Shown: positions 9,349 through 18,391, numbered from the stretch's first letter. The stretch: 44,485 bases of DNA from Phocaeicola faecalis (GCF_021730445.1 NZ_JADNRM010000024.1:1-44485); one strand, 5' to 3'. Notes: generated by a model from the sequence alone, not told the origin. Made by a program: numbers and translations.

Positions 9349-10313
9349 TATTCTAAGGGTTTTAAAGATTTGTAAAACATATAAAATCTCAACAGCATCT
9401 CTTCTGACAAATGTTTGAGGTATCCCATGATTGAGTACTTGTTGCCTAATAAGAAATGGTTGCGTTCTTTACGGATTGCTTCCATCAGGGAAGAAGGAGG
9501 ACATTGGTTCTGGCTGACCAACTCATGTGCATCGCCCAACAAGCTTACATAATAAGACCATCGTAATGTATCGGAACACAAGGAGTTAAAATGTGTTGTT
9601 ACAAATGGAACAATTGCTTCGAATGCTTTTATTTTTTCTTTTGTATTTGTGGTATGAATAGCACTGTCCGCACGCATCAGGTAGTTGTAATAGCTTTCAT
9701 TTATGAAAGCTACGGTTTGGCAACGTGCCACATATTCTGCTACAAATACCATGTCTTCCATCATTCTCAGATTGCTGTGGAATGACAAGATGGCATCGCT
9801 GCTTTTCACTAAGCTTTTTTTAAAAAGTTTAGTGAAAAGATAGCATCTGTATCCATGTGGCTGAAACATCAGTTGCATGGATTTGTTTTTGTCACATGTG
9901 CCTTCGAAAAGACAATCAACAGTCTCTCGCTGTTCAGTATCTTCATGGTAGAAGCTATAGGACGTAACTATTAAGTCTGCTTGGGTTTGCTCTTGTTTAG
10001 TGACAAGAGTTTCTAACATTTCAGGTTGATAAGTATCATCGGAATCCAAAAAACAAAAAAAATCTCCTATTGCTTGTTGCATAGCAAAGTTACGAGCTCT
10101 GCTTACTCCCCCATTAGACTGATGAAATACCTTTAGTCGGGAATCTTCTTTTTGCAGACGGTCAAGAATGACACCGCTTTGATCGGTTGAACCATCATCC
10201 ACAGCAATGGCTTCGAAATTAATGAAGGTTTGATCAAACAAAGAACGGATGCAACGTTCTACATATGCTTCCACATTGTAAACAGGAATTATCACACTGA
10301 TTTTTGTGCTCAT
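9345..10313 (-). CDS. GT2-family glycosyltransferase
   Basis: This 322-residue GT-A enzyme has KISVIIPVYNVEAYVERC at the N-terminus, AVDDGSTD at about 38-44, GGVSRARN, and the DSDD metal-binding motif at 90-93. A central MMEDMVFVAEY block is the usual acidic acceptor-side motif. Its ATG overlaps the stop of the flippase gene as ATGA, so expression is probably coupled to wzx. It acts in the cytoplasm on the undecaprenyl-linked intermediate. Donor and linkage are unknown. Confidence 0.92.
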   Translation of the reverse strand: MSTKISVIIPVYNVEAYVERCIRSLFDQTFINFEAIAVDDGSTDQSGVILDRLQKEDSRLKVFHQSNGGVSRARNFAMQQAIGDFFCFLDSDDTYQPEMLETLVTKQEQTQADLIVTSYSFYHEDTEQRETVDCLFEGTCDKNKSMQLMFQPHGYRCYLFTKLFKKSLVKSSDAILSFHSNLRMMEDMVFVAEYVARCQTVAFINESYYNYLMRADSAIHTTNTKEKIKAFEAIVPFVTTHFNSLCSDTLRWSYYVSLLGDAHELVSQNQCPPSSLMEAIRKERNHFLLGNKYSIMGYLKHLSEEMLLRFYMFYKSLKPLEY

Positions 10314-11839
10314 GACTTTTTTATTAGTTGTATGATAAATTGTTTTGCATCAGGATAAAGTCGGTGATGACCATAGAACAATATGAAAAGTACATTGGGT
10401 ACAATTACGCTCACAATTCCCGCTGTAAACAGTGACAACCAATCAGATACTATATATTGCGCATAGCTATTAATTATAATAACAGAGAATAAACCGGCAG
10501 TGGCAGTAATGATAATGTAAATCAGGTACTGTTTGAAAAAATCAGATAATGGGAAATGTGGAAAACAATATTTGTACATGATGGTTGTACTCATGCCGAA
10601 ATTGAAAATGAACAGCGACAACATCGGTCCTATTACAGCCCCTAACACACCCATCCAATGGATGAATACCCAACTGAACACTAAGTTAAAAATGGATTCC
10701 AAAATGGTTCGATAGCGATTCTCCCACCACAGCCCTTTTGCATTCATATATACAGACTTGATGTCGCCTGATGTTTGGATGAAATAATAGACGGAAAAAG
10801 CGATCACCAGTTGGAAAGGAAGCATAAGTTCGCTACCTACCCATAGAAGCATGAAGGGCTGATAAAGGCAGAGCAAACAAACCGAAAGGACACCGGTTAT
10901 CCACGCATACAGGAATGTGAATTTCTGAAAGTCGTGATAATTTTTTGTTTCCGACTCTGTTGCCATACTATTGCCTACACTGGCAGACATGGCGGTGATG
11001 AATACGGTGGTAAAACTGGATAAACTGGTGATAATCAGGAAATAATTGGAATAGATAGCTACAGTAACTAATCCCATCATGGCAGACAGCAATATTCCGG
11101 AAATAGCACTGCGAGAAACCATGCATATTTTTCCTATCAAGACTCCTTTCACTCGTTGCTTTAAGTCCTTTACTATGTTTTCGGGCAAACTACCCGAAGG
11201 CTTGTATTCGGGGTATTTGCGGTCGACTATCCGCGACAAATAAATATTATACAAGCAAGTACAGATTGGCGTCAATATATAATAAACGTAGTAATTTTTG
11301 AAAACAATCAATACGATAATTTGCATAACGTATTGTAACAGCATTACAGCCATTAATATTTTATTTACTATGTCGCTACGCTGGTCGGCTGTCAACAACG
11401 AAGATTTATAGGCATAGAGCAAATAACTCACAGAAGTGTTTGCCAGATATAAAAGAAACAAAAGATATATATCGATGCCATCGGGAACATCACTCTTTAT
11501 AATAGAAGAGAGGAAGGGAGTTACACAAAGTCCAATCCCAAGTATGCTCAAGCCAATGTATCGGTATAGTTTTTTATACAATGCCATCAGTGCGCAAACT
11601 GTAATTTTATCTTTTTCAGCCAATGGTCGGTAAAGGCTGAATACTATGGCAGAACTAATACCTAATTCGGCCATATTAAGTACTTGAAGGATGGATACGT
11701 ACAATCCGCTAAGTCCTAAATAATTCGCACCTAACTCGTTGATAATGAGTGTACGAATCACGAAAGGAGCAAAGACACAGACCAATCGTGAAACAAGTCC
11801 CCATAAACTGTTCCTTAGTGTATGCTGAGTACGATTCAT
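10310..11839 (-). CDS. wzx: Wzx-type polysaccharide repeat-unit flippase
   Basis: This membrane protein has 509 residues and about 12-14 hydrophobic segments. The N-terminal block contains RTLIINELGANYLGLSGLYVSIL and AELGISSAIVFSLYRPLAEKD, closely matching the polysaccharide biosynthesis/transport (PST) branch of the MOP superfamily. These proteins flip undecaprenyl-linked repeat units from the inner to the outer face of the inner membrane. The ATG overlaps the pyruvyltransferase stop (ATGA). Presence of both wzx and wzy suggests a Wzy-dependent pathway. Confidence 0.93.
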   Translation of the reverse strand: MNRTQHTLRNSLWGLVSRLVCVFAPFVIRTLIINELGANYLGLSGLYVSILQVLNMAELGISSAIVFSLYRPLAEKDKITVCALMALYKKLYRYIGLSILGIGLCVTPFLSSIIKSDVPDGIDIYLLFLLYLANTSVSYLLYAYKSSLLTADQRSDIVNKILMAVMLLQYVMQIIVLIVFKNYYVYYILTPICTCLYNIYLSRIVDRKYPEYKPSGSLPENIVKDLKQRVKGVLIGKICMVSRSAISGILLSAMMGLVTVAIYSNYFLIITSLSSFTTVFITAMSASVGNSMATESETKNYHDFQKFTFLYAWITGVLSVCLLCLYQPFMLLWVGSELMLPFQLVIAFSVYYFIQTSGDIKSVYMNAKGLWWENRYRTILESIFNLVFSWVFIHWMGVLGAVIGPMLSLFIFNFGMSTTIMYKYCFPHFPLSDFFKQYLIYIIITATAGLFSVIIINSYAQYIVSDWLSLFTAGIVSVIVPNVLFILFYGHHRLYPDAKQFIIQLIKKS

Positions 11840-12960
11840 AAGCTGAAAACTATTTGATGAAGGTAAGCGATGGATTTGGCGCGTTCTTCTTCTAGTTTCT
11901 CATTGCCCAAATAATCACAGGGGGCTTTTATGTCCATATCCTTATAATTATTAGGACGCAACACCCGGTGACGTGTACCTAACAGTCTGAGGACATTTTC
12001 ACTGCGCAAGTCTATCACATCAGTTTCTCTATTGTTTAAAAACCAATAATTAGTGTGAAACACTGATGCGAAAATAGCTCCATGCAATGATTGTACAAAT
12101 ACGTATTTAGCATGTTTCATTAATGAAAGGAAAGCCTTAGGACCATCTAAAGGCGCGAAGTGGAAACCATAATCACCAGGTAAATGGTGAATCCAACGGG
12201 AAGCGTTGATAACATAAACTGGAAGCTTGTATTGATGTGCACAATCCTGTACTAATTTGCATAATACCTTATCTGAATAGTTATAAGAATAGTAAAATAC
12301 ATAATCTTCATTTACTAATCTATTTCCTCCCAATCTATTCCATTCTTTCTCTGGTATAATCAGTGTGGGATCAATACACACTTCAATATCTCGCATACAA
12401 AATGAGTCCAATATCCGTTTGCCTTGTGGCTCTCGTACACTAACTCGATCAAAAGCTTCAATAGCCGTGCGAAAACTAAGCAACGCAGCTGGGGCTTCTT
12501 CTTTTTCGTTACCACCTAAACTTGCGGCATAAGCAAATTTACGACATGTACAATCTGATAAAAAATAAGCGGGGTCAAAATCAAACATCCGCACATTCCA
12601 TACCTGATCACTTCCTACTACTACAGCTTTGAAATTTGACAAATATTTGTTCAAGGATCCTTTATTGAGGATTTTTTTGTCTACTAACTTAAGTTCTTTA
12701 TAACGAAACTCCTCATACATTTTGGATTGATTTTTTAAAGCTTTCCAAAAATATATGGTGCGCCACAATGATTTAGGACGTTTAATTACCGATGGATGAA
12801 AAGTGCGATATAATTTTCGAGCTTGTGGTGGCCAAAAATTGATTAATTCTGCATCTACTTGACAAATACTTCTAAACGCATACAGAAGAGCGTATGCTTG
12901 AAGAAGCGAACCACAGTTGTCTGCACTAACTAATGTAAGTATACCTATTTTTTTTATCAT
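11836..12960 (-). CDS. Polysaccharide pyruvyl transferase family protein
   Basis: This 374-residue protein of the CsaB/WcaK type (PF04230) starts KKIGILTLVSADNCGSLLQAYAL, resembling the family's 'NxGxxLQAYAL' opening. It also carries VVVGSDQVWN, YAASLGG, SVREPQG and, near the C-terminus, FVQSLHGAIFASV, which matches the conserved S-x-R/L-HG-x-I/F-A motif. The family adds ketal pyruvate from PEP to sugars, giving negative charge; some members act on other groups. A 118-bp gap lies between it and the dehydrogenase gene upstream, the largest break in this part of the operon, but I see no clear promoter there. Confidence 0.9.
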   Translation of the reverse strand: MIKKIGILTLVSADNCGSLLQAYALLYAFRSICQVDAELINFWPPQARKLYRTFHPSVIKRPKSLWRTIYFWKALKNQSKMYEEFRYKELKLVDKKILNKGSLNKYLSNFKAVVVGSDQVWNVRMFDFDPAYFLSDCTCRKFAYAASLGGNEKEEAPAALLSFRTAIEAFDRVSVREPQGKRILDSFCMRDIEVCIDPTLIIPEKEWNRLGGNRLVNEDYVFYYSYNYSDKVLCKLVQDCAHQYKLPVYVINASRWIHHLPGDYGFHFAPLDGPKAFLSLMKHAKYVFVQSLHGAIFASVFHTNYWFLNNRETDVIDLRSENVLRLLGTRHRVLRPNNYKDMDIKAPCDYLGNEKLEEERAKSIAYLHQIVFSL

Positions 12961-13078
12961 AATGTATTTTCGTTTTGTTCTTCAAATAGAATCAAACGAA
13001 TAATTGGAGAACAACATAAATTAAATGTACTTCTTCTATCATTTTTTAAATAGGCTATTAGGGATTTTGATATAGCTT

Positions 13079-14398
13079 TTAGTCCCTTCCAAAAATATCT
13101 CTGGTATAAACTTTATCTACCACATCCTCCAAACAACCATCATAGCGGTTGGCAATGATAGCATGGCTTTGGGCTTTGAAAACATCAAGATCATTCACCA
13201 CCTTGCTGCCAAAGAAAGTGGTTCCGTCCTCCAAGGTCGGTTCATAAATAATCACCTCGGCACCCTTTGCCTTGATGCGCTTCATGATACCCTGAATGGC
13301 ACTTTGACGGAAGTTATCAGAGTTAGACTTCATGGTGAGGCGATACACGCCTATTACACAGGCATGCTCGCAACCAGCATCGTAGCTACTGTTTTCATTA
13401 TAATACCCCGCCTTGCGCAACACCGCAGCTGCAATGTAATCTTTGCGAGTGCGGTTGCTTTCCACAATGGCTTCAATCAAATTCTCCGGAACATCCGCGT
13501 AATTGGCAAGAAGCTGCTTGGTATCTTTGGGCAGACAGTAACCGCCGTATCCGAAGGATGGATTATTGTAATGCGTACCGATACGCGGGTCAAGACCAAC
13601 ACCGTCAATAATAGCTTTTGAATCAAGGCCTTTCATCTCAGCGTATGTGTCCAATTCATTAAAATAGCTTACACGCAGAGCCAAGTAAGTATTGGCAAAC
13701 AGCTTCACGGCTTCCGCTTCTTTCATACCCATAAAGAGAGTATCAATATCTTTTTTGACTGCTCCTTCTTGCAATAGGGCGGCAAAGATTTTCGCCGCTT
13801 CTTGCATATTGTCAACATCCGTCACTGTCTTGATTGCTTCATTTTCTTCTGCAAATTCCGGTGCGTCAATAATCTTCGGATAACCGACAATAATCCGGCT
13901 TGGATAAAGATTGTCATACAACGCCTTGCTTTCACGAAGGAACTCAGGCGAGAAAAGGAGGTTGAATTTCTTAACTCCTCTCTTGGCATACTTTACGTAA
14001 AGATTACGGGTATAGCCCACAGGAATAGTGCTCTTGATAACCATTACGGCATCAGGATTTACTTCCAGCACCAGGTCTATTACTTCTTCCACATGAGAGG
14101 TATCAAAGTAATTTCTTACCGGATTATAGTTGGTGGGGGCAGCTATCACTACGAAGTCGGCATCCCGGTAGGCTTCGCGGCCATCAAGGGTAGCTGTCAG
14201 CTTCAATGGCTTTTCCGCCAAATATTTCTCAATATACTCATCTTGTATCGGTGAAATTCTGCTATTAAGCTTTTCCACTTTTTCGGGCACTACGTCCACC
14301 GCCTTCACCTCATGGTGTTGTGCCAAAAGGGTGGCAATGCTCAAACCTACATAACCGGTACCGGCTACAGCTATTTTTATCTCTTTGAAATTCTTCAT
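13079..14398 (-). CDS. ugd: UDP-glucose 6-dehydrogenase family (UDP-sugar dehydrogenase)
   Basis: This 439-residue NAD-dependent dehydrogenase oxidises a UDP-hexose to the uronic acid, probably UDP-glucose to UDP-glucuronate. The N-terminal NAD-binding loop is [15 protein letters not shown]. Other landmarks are [25 protein letters not shown], the central linking helix, and the catalytic-cysteine motif [14 protein letters not shown]-terminal UDPG_MGDH_dh_C domain follows ([18 protein letters not shown]). A TTG three codons upstream is open, but the ATG at 14398 gives the normal N-terminus. The base composition is less AT-rich than the glycosyltransferase genes downstream. UDP-GlcNAc/ManNAc dehydrogenase activity is less likely. 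Confidence 0.9.
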   Translation of the reverse strand: MKNFKEIKIAVAGTGYVGLSIATLLAQHHEVKAVDVVPEKVEKLNSRISPIQDEYIEKYLAEKPLKLTATLDGREAYRDADFVVIAAPTNYNPVRNYFDTSHVEEVIDLVLEVNPDAVMVIKSTIPVGYTRNLYVKYAKRGVKKFNLLFSPEFLRESKALYDNLYPSRIIVGYPKIIDAPEFAEENEAIKTVTDVDNMQEAAKIFAALLQEGAVKKDIDTLFMGMKEAEAVKLFANTYLALRVSYFNELDTYAEMKGLDSKAIIDGVGLDPRIGTHYNNPSFGYGGYCLPKDTKQLLANYADVPENLIEAIVESNRTRKDYIAAAVLRKAGYYNENSSYDAGCEHACVIGVYRLTMKSNSDNFRQSAIQGIMKRIKAKGAEVIIYEPTLEDGTTFFGSKVVNDLDVFKAQSHAIIANRYDGCLEDVVDKVYTRDIFGRD

Positions 14399-14543
14399 TA
14401 GTGTCAATGTCTTATTATTCGAAGCGTGTTTATCTGTGCATTGTTGGGGTAGGGAATTTATGGAACAATAATGTTCCTATAGATTAAGGAGTGTCATTAT
14501 AATCATCTTTTTATATGTATTTTGCATCCTTTTAAGGGATGTA

Positions 14544-15014
14544 TTAGTCTATTGTTGCTCCTATCTCTGCACACATTAACGTACCTTTTTGTATAGTTTG
14601 TATGTCACAATGTTCATTATTATGGTCTATGCAAAGTGGAATGATATAGTAACCTTTAAAATATTCCTCATCTGTTTTGTTGAGAATGTGTCCTCCTATT
14701 GCTTGTAAAGCTTCTACTGTGATTTGTAGCTTAGGATAATTGCTTAAATTGTGTCGTTTTACATAGTCTTTGCACTCATTTGACTCTATGTCTGCAAATA
14801 TTCTTTTTCCGCAACGAGCACAAAACAAGGCATTTTCATGATGTCCTGTCAAAGCGCGCCAGTAATTTATCCATGATATTCCTCCCCAAGCATGGCGGTT
14901 GCTTGTATTGAGGGCATTGGGAATAGATTCCAATGAATTACATTTTAGATTGATTGGTTCTCCAAAATTTTGACGATATTGTTCGGCATAACGTTTAAGT
15001 TCTTCGGCAGTCAT
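14544..15014 (-). CDS. Small Cys/His-rich hypothetical protein, possible treble-clef zinc fold
   Basis: This protein of 156 residues from the ATG at 15014 (MTAEELKRYAEQ...) is not one I can assign to a named family. It has FCARCGKRIF in the middle, then AIGGHIL and, towards the C-terminus, YIIPLCIDHNNEHC. The spacing CxxC ... GGH ... PLCxxHN resembles HNH-like treble-clef zinc proteins, but I cannot see a convincing nuclease active site. The open frame extends 38 codons further upstream from a TTG; that part looks non-coding. It sits in the position usually held by upxZ or other early genes, between the nucleotidyltransferase and ugd. Confidence 0.62.
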   Translation of the reverse strand: MTAEELKRYAEQYRQNFGEPINLKCNSLESIPNALNTSNRHAWGGISWINYWRALTGHHENALFCARCGKRIFADIESNECKDYVKRHNLSNYPKLQITVEALQAIGGHILNKTDEEYFKGYYIIPLCIDHNNEHCDIQTIQKGTLMCAEIGATID

Positions 15015-15183
15015 AATTTCTAAATATTGAATTCGTGAGTAAGTTTTTGGTATGTACTTTCTATTATTGCTGCCATTGGGTAGTGACAGCTTTTTGTTAA
15101 TGTTCAAAATGGCTGTAGCCCATAACAAGCCTTTTCTTCAGCGATGATTCCATGAAATGCGTCAAAATGAAACTGTTTCCTGT

Positions 15184-15477
15184 TTATGCATAAATACTCT
15201 CCTCCATGATGCAACGTTTCAACAGTTCATCCATATTCTTTCTTAACCGGACAATATCTACAGGGCATCCGAATATAGCCTGCAATTCCTCTTTGATGTG
15301 AATGAGATGGAACATATTGGGGGTATCCAATTCGACACAGATATCTACGTCGCTGTGCTCGGCTTGCTCGCCACGGGCTACAGAACCGAAAATGCCAATT
15401 CGGGAAATGCCATATTGAGCGGCTTTCCTCGATTTATAATCTTTCAGTATTTGCAGATATTCTTGAGTCGTTTTCAT
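15184..15477 (-). CDS. Minimal nucleotidyltransferase (MntA/NTP_transf_2 type)
   Basis: This 97-residue protein from the ATG at 15477 carries the nucleotidyltransferase signature GSVARGEQAEHSDVDI (residues 31-46: GS and the two Asp at 43 and 45), with a third acidic position in CPVDIVRL. Such minimal nucleotidyltransferases are often antitoxins paired with HEPN toxins (MntA-HepT), in which MntA AMPylates the toxin. No HEPN gene is visible on either side, so this may be an orphan or have another role. It follows upxY by 71 bp on the same strand and should share its transcript. Confidence 0.85.
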   Translation of the reverse strand: MKTTQEYLQILKDYKSRKAAQYGISRIGIFGSVARGEQAEHSDVDICVELDTPNMFHLIHIKEELQAIFGCPVDIVRLRKNMDELLKRCIMEESIYA

Positions 15478-15548
15478 TATATGCTCATTGATTTTTTTTT
15501 CAAATATACATACTATTTCCGTGAATAGCAATGGATGTGCTTCTTTTT

Positions 15549-16049
15549 TTATTTCACTGCTTCCACAAATCCCACCGGCATATCCACCCCGGCGCATCCC
15601 AGCATCTCCAGTCGTACCACCACCTTGCTGCGTCCGTCCACGTTCACCAGCTCGCCTTCCATTCCTGCCAGGGGGCCTTTAATCACCTTCACCATTTCGC
15701 CGGGAGCCAGTGGTGTGCTGCACATTTCCACTGCCTCTTCGCTATAGTCCAGCATAAACTTGAAACGCTCCATCTGCAGGTCGGGAATCACGGCAGGGGT
15801 GTGCTCGCCCCTCAGCACCATGTAGCGGCTCACCGACGAGAGTGTCAGCACCTCCGCACGTTCCTGCGGTGTGGCGTGTACGAAAATCATCATCGGAATA
15901 ACTACGCGTGTCACCTTCTGACGGCGGTGCGTCCATTGGCGAATCTCCTCCTGCACGGGCAGGAAGTTCTCGATTCCCATTTTCGTGAGGCGCTCAGCAG
16001 TCTTTTTCTCGTGACGTGAAAGCACGTAGGCTACATACCATTTTTTCAT
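15549..16049 (-). CDS. upxY: UpxY-type NusG-like transcription antiterminator
   Basis: This 166-residue NusG paralogue starts KKWYVAYVLSRHEKKTAERL, the NGN-domain start, continues with FLPVQEE and VTRVVIPMMIFVHA, and ends with a KOW-like segment (APGEMVKVIKGPLAGMEGEL, residues about 123-142). In Bacteroides, UpxY proteins are encoded first in each capsule operon and let RNA polymerase read through the long untranslated leader and operon of their own locus. Here it is likewise the first gene of the minus-strand polysaccharide operon. The companion inhibitor gene upxZ is not found next to it. Its base composition is much richer in G+C than the glycosyltransferases downstream. Confidence 0.93.
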   Translation of the reverse strand: MKKWYVAYVLSRHEKKTAERLTKMGIENFLPVQEEIRQWTHRRQKVTRVVIPMMIFVHATPQERAEVLTLSSVSRYMVLRGEHTPAVIPDLQMERFKFMLDYSEEAVEMCSTPLAPGEMVKVIKGPLAGMEGELVNVDGRSKVVVRLEMLGCAGVDMPVGFVEAVK

Positions 16050-16149
16050 TCTATATTAACCAAGGGGGAGAGGGGGAAAGGAGGAGGTAAGGTACGCTAC
16101 GCGGTCGTCAGTGTAATATTCACTGCCGAACCCTCCTCATAACTCTCTG

Positions 16150-16180
16150 CAAAATTAGACATAAATTTACGAACTACAAT
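16150..16180 (-). promoter_or_regulatory. Candidate Bacteroides-type promoter for upxY operon
   Basis: On the minus strand the -7 box TAATTTTG (16150-16157) fits TAnnTTTG exactly. A -33-like ATTG (16177-16180) lies 19 nt further upstream. Transcription would start near 16143, leaving a leader of about 95 nt before upxY, with a GGAGG-like stretch inside it. I see no long inverted repeats around it of the kind that flank invertible capsule promoters. Confidence 0.5.
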
Positions 16181-16316
16181 ATTTTGTTCATAAAAACTCA
16201 AATATTTAACATTGTAAGTGCAGATTTTTATATTTTTGCGCCTTTTTATTTTTTAAATATTTTAAGAATATGAATAAAAAGAAGATTTGGAAACAAATTG
16301 TGACAGATGGAATAGG

Positions 16317-16466
16317 GTGAGAAGTGTAGAAAAAGAGTTGGAAAAGCTGGAGCGAGACATTGAGAGTTTGTCGTACCGGCAACTGGCGGAACTGAAGCGG
16401 ATGTGTAGGAGGGGCTATAAAATATTCTCCAATCAACAAGAAAAGAAGAAGAAAGGGGAAGATTGA
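16317..16466 (+). CDS. Possible small coiled-coil protein (doubtful)
   Basis: A GTG-started frame of 49 codons encodes a charged, helix-prone peptide (VEKELEKLERDIESLSYRQL, then AELKRMCRRGYK) ending in KKKKGED. The heptad-like Leu/Ile spacing suggests a coiled coil. I do not recognise it. An in-frame extension upstream is open back to a stop near 16272. The stop codon lies in the first unit of a 32-bp tandem repeat, so its end has been duplicated downstream. It may be a gene fragment rather than a working gene. Confidence 0.3.
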   Translation: MRSVEKELEKLERDIESLSYRQLAELKRMCRRGYKIFSNQQEKKKKGED

Positions 16467-16545
16467 CTGGCAAAGAAAAAGAGCCAGGGGAAGATTAACC
16501 GGCAAAAGAAAAAGAAAGGGGGAGATTGACCGACAAGAAAAGAAG
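16455..16545. repeat. Degenerate 32-bp tandem repeat, three units
   Basis: Units begin at 16455, 16487 and 16519 with GGGGAAGATTGAC, GGGGAAGATTAAC and GGGGAGATTGAC, each followed by an A-rich CAAAAGAAAAAG tail. Units 1 and 2 are 32 bp; the third is shortened. Each carries a stop codon in the same frame, so the array looks like duplication of the 3' tail of the short frame before it. Confidence 0.75.
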
Positions 16546-16806
16546 GGGTCAAGTCAAAAAGTATGTGGGTATAATATTTGAGAAACATTTAAAGTTTGCA
16601 ATGCTAAAAACATACGTCCTTCCAAAGTATTATAAATCAAGTACATCAGACGAATATCAGATTGGACGTCAGCATTGTAACTCAGAATTCATGCTTATCA
16701 CTCACAGGGCTTTCAGATTGACCTAAAAGAAGGAAGGGGAGGAGTGATAACGGAGGATGTATGTAAGCGTCTCCGTGAGTCTGTATGGCTGTCCTTCTGG
16801 GGCTTC

Positions 16807-16825
16807 TTATACCGTTAGGGTATAA
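16807..16825. repeat. Perfect 7-bp inverted repeat
   Basis: TTATACC and GGTATAA face each other across a 5-nt loop (GTTAG). The sequence after it on the plus strand is A-rich rather than T-rich, so it does not look like an intrinsic terminator in that direction. It might be an operator or a remnant. Confidence 0.5.
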
Positions 16826-17056
16826 AAAACGAAGCACTATGGGTTTAAAAGAATACAGATTGGGAACAATTTGGAAGGGTTCTCTGGGGAGTATTGTCCT
16901 TACTGTTAAAAAGAATAAATAAAAAGAAGAATGCTAATTATACACTTTAGTTCTGCCGGCTGTTTGTTAGAATGCTGATAAACAGTCGGTAAACGGTGGT
17001 TGATTTGGCGTAAAGTGTAATATTTCGTCAGTTTTATATGTCGTACTTTCGCATAT

Positions 17057-17073
17057 TGCAATCTCGGATTGCA
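17057..17073. repeat. Perfect 7-bp inverted repeat before the DUF3987 remnant
   Basis: TGCAATC and GATTGCA are separated by TCG. It lies about 30-45 bp before the first DUF3987-like codon. A T6 run occurs about 16 bp later, too far for a standard terminator. Regulatory role uncertain. Confidence 0.45.
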
Positions 17074-17134
17074 GGCGAAGGGCAACGTTTTTTCCCTATC
17101 TTAAATTAGTGAAAAAGACCGTCTGCTGCTGGGG

Positions 17135-18391
17135 ATGCTTGCCAATCTGAGCGGTTGTCTTCCCGGTGTGTGGATGAATTATGCCGACATGTGCTACACT
17201 CCTCATTTTTATGCGATGAGCCTTGCCGGTGCGGGACGCGGCAAGGGGATTGTGACGCTCGGCTCTATTCTGCCCGATGCTGTCCAGCGTTATCTGGAAG
17301 ACAAGAACAAGACGCTGCAGTCGGAGTATGACAAGAAGCAGTTGGCGTGGGCGCTGGAAGAACGTTTGGCCATTCAGGAGAAGCGTGTGCCCGACATCGA
17401 CAAGCGTCCCGAGCCTCCGGTGAAGCGCATGCTCAAGATTTCGCCCAATATCTCGAAGAGTCAGTTGATTATAGCTCTCGAGGAGGCCGGTACGCAAGGG
17501 GTGGTGATTAATGCGTCGGAGCTGGATATGCTCACCAATGCCATGAAGCAGGACTGTGGAAAGCATGATGATGTGCTTCGTGCTGCTTTTCACCACGAGG
17601 AGACGTCGTCTTATTATAAAACGGATAAGCGCATGGTGGTGGCGCATGCTCCTCATCTGGCATTGTGTCTTACGGGGACTCCTTCTCAGCTTCACCGCTT
17701 CATTTCGTCGTTGGAGAACGGTATGTACAGTCGCATGGCTTTTTATATTGGTGAGGGGCAGTGGGAATGGATTTCGGCAGCTCCCATGGAGGGTGGCACC
17801 GACCATGTGAAGCTGTTCAGGAAATTGAGTGAAGAGGTGCTTCGTATGTTTATCTTCCTGTCTGATTCGCCCACCGAGGTGTGTTTCACTCCCGAACAGT
17901 GGGAGGAGCATACGCAGCGTTTCAGCAACGTTCTTCAGGAAGTGGTGAGTGAAGATGATGATTCGCATGGAGCGATTGTGCTTCGTCACGGACTGATAGC
18001 GACCCGCATAGCCATGGTGCTGACAGCGTTGCGCAAGTGTGAGCCGATGTGGAATGTGCAGCAGTGCCGGTGTACGGATGAGGATTTTCATGTGGCAATG
18101 GATATTGTGAAAGTACTGTTGGAGCATAGCTTACTGTTGTCTACCACCGTGTCTGCCGTGGAGTCGGGCAAGGAAGTCAAGCCGATGAAGAAGTTTTATC
18201 GCATACGTTCGGTATTGGCACAACTTCCCGAATACTTCACTTATACGCAGTTGAGTGAGGTCGCCAAGGAACATGGAATACCCGTTAGTTCGCTTAAAAG
18301 ATACCTTGTTCGTTTGATAGAGATGCGAATCATTGAAAAAGAGGGTCGAATGTATCATAAACTCTGTAAATCTTGGCCCGGAAACTCATAA
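17135..18391 (+). CDS. DUF3987-domain protein, N-terminally truncated
   Basis: This 418-residue remnant belongs to the VirE-N/DUF3987 proteins common beside Bacteroides capsule loci. The family-like reading starts ten codons before the ATG, at a stop codon (17102-17104): SEKDRLLLG then MLANLSGCLPGVW. It continues with a P-loop-like AGAGRGKG, long helical linkers, LCLTGTPSQL and ENGMYSRMAFY. It ends in a winged-helix-like segment (FTYTQLSEVAKEHGIPVSSLKRYLVRL). Full-length relatives are usually much longer, with a VirE-N domain in front; no trace of that domain is seen upstream. The remaining frame is intact, so it may still be translated, but a shortened, possibly non-functional protein is likely. 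Its cellular role is not established. Confidence 0.75.
   Translation: MLANLSGCLPGVWMNYADMCYTPHFYAMSLAGAGRGKGIVTLGSILPDAVQRYLEDKNKTLQSEYDKKQLAWALEERLAIQEKRVPDIDKRPEPPVKRMLKISPNISKSQLIIALEEAGTQGVVINASELDMLTNAMKQDCGKHDDVLRAAFHHEETSSYYKTDKRMVVAHAPHLALCLTGTPSQLHRFISSLENGMYSRMAFYIGEGQWEWISAAPMEGGTDHVKLFRKLSEEVLRMFIFLSDSPTEVCFTPEQWEEHTQRFSNVLQEVVSEDDDSHGAIVLRHGLIATRIAMVLTALRKCEPMWNVQQCRCTDEDFHVAMDIVKVLLEHSLLLSTTVSAVESGKEVKPMKKFYRIRSVLAQLPEYFTYTQLSEVAKEHGIPVSSLKRYLVRLIEMRIIEKEGRMYHKLCKSWPGNS

Larger units (their letters stand above)
16205..17104. other. About 900-bp gene-poor region upstream of upxY and the DUF3987 remnant
   Basis: No convincing gene was found between the upxY promoter and the DUF3987 frame. 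What is present: a possible plus-strand short frame at 16317-16466 (see separate entry); a degenerate tandem repeat at 16455-16545; a 27-codon frame at 16839-16922 (M-GLKEYRLGTIWKG...) without a strong ribosome site; a perfect hairpin at 16807-16825; and another at 17057-17073. The composition is AT-rich. The region may hold what remains of deleted sequence, because the DUF3987 gene that follows has lost its 5' half. Confidence 0.6.

Noticed and set aside
14544..15128. Extended 194-codon version of the Cys/His protein
   Set aside because: The extra 38 codons start from TTG and look non-coding; the ATG at 15014 gives a more natural N-terminus.
16060..16260. Invertible promoter for the upxY operon
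   Set aside because: Only a 6-bp inverted pair (TACAAT/ATTGTA) is seen; there are no long inverted repeats bracketing the promoter as in known invertible capsule loci.
17096..18127. A 343-codon minus-strand frame opposite the DUF3987 remnant
   Set aside because: It is rich in His/Arg/Leu as expected for an antisense shadow of a coding region, and the plus-strand frame has clear family motifs.
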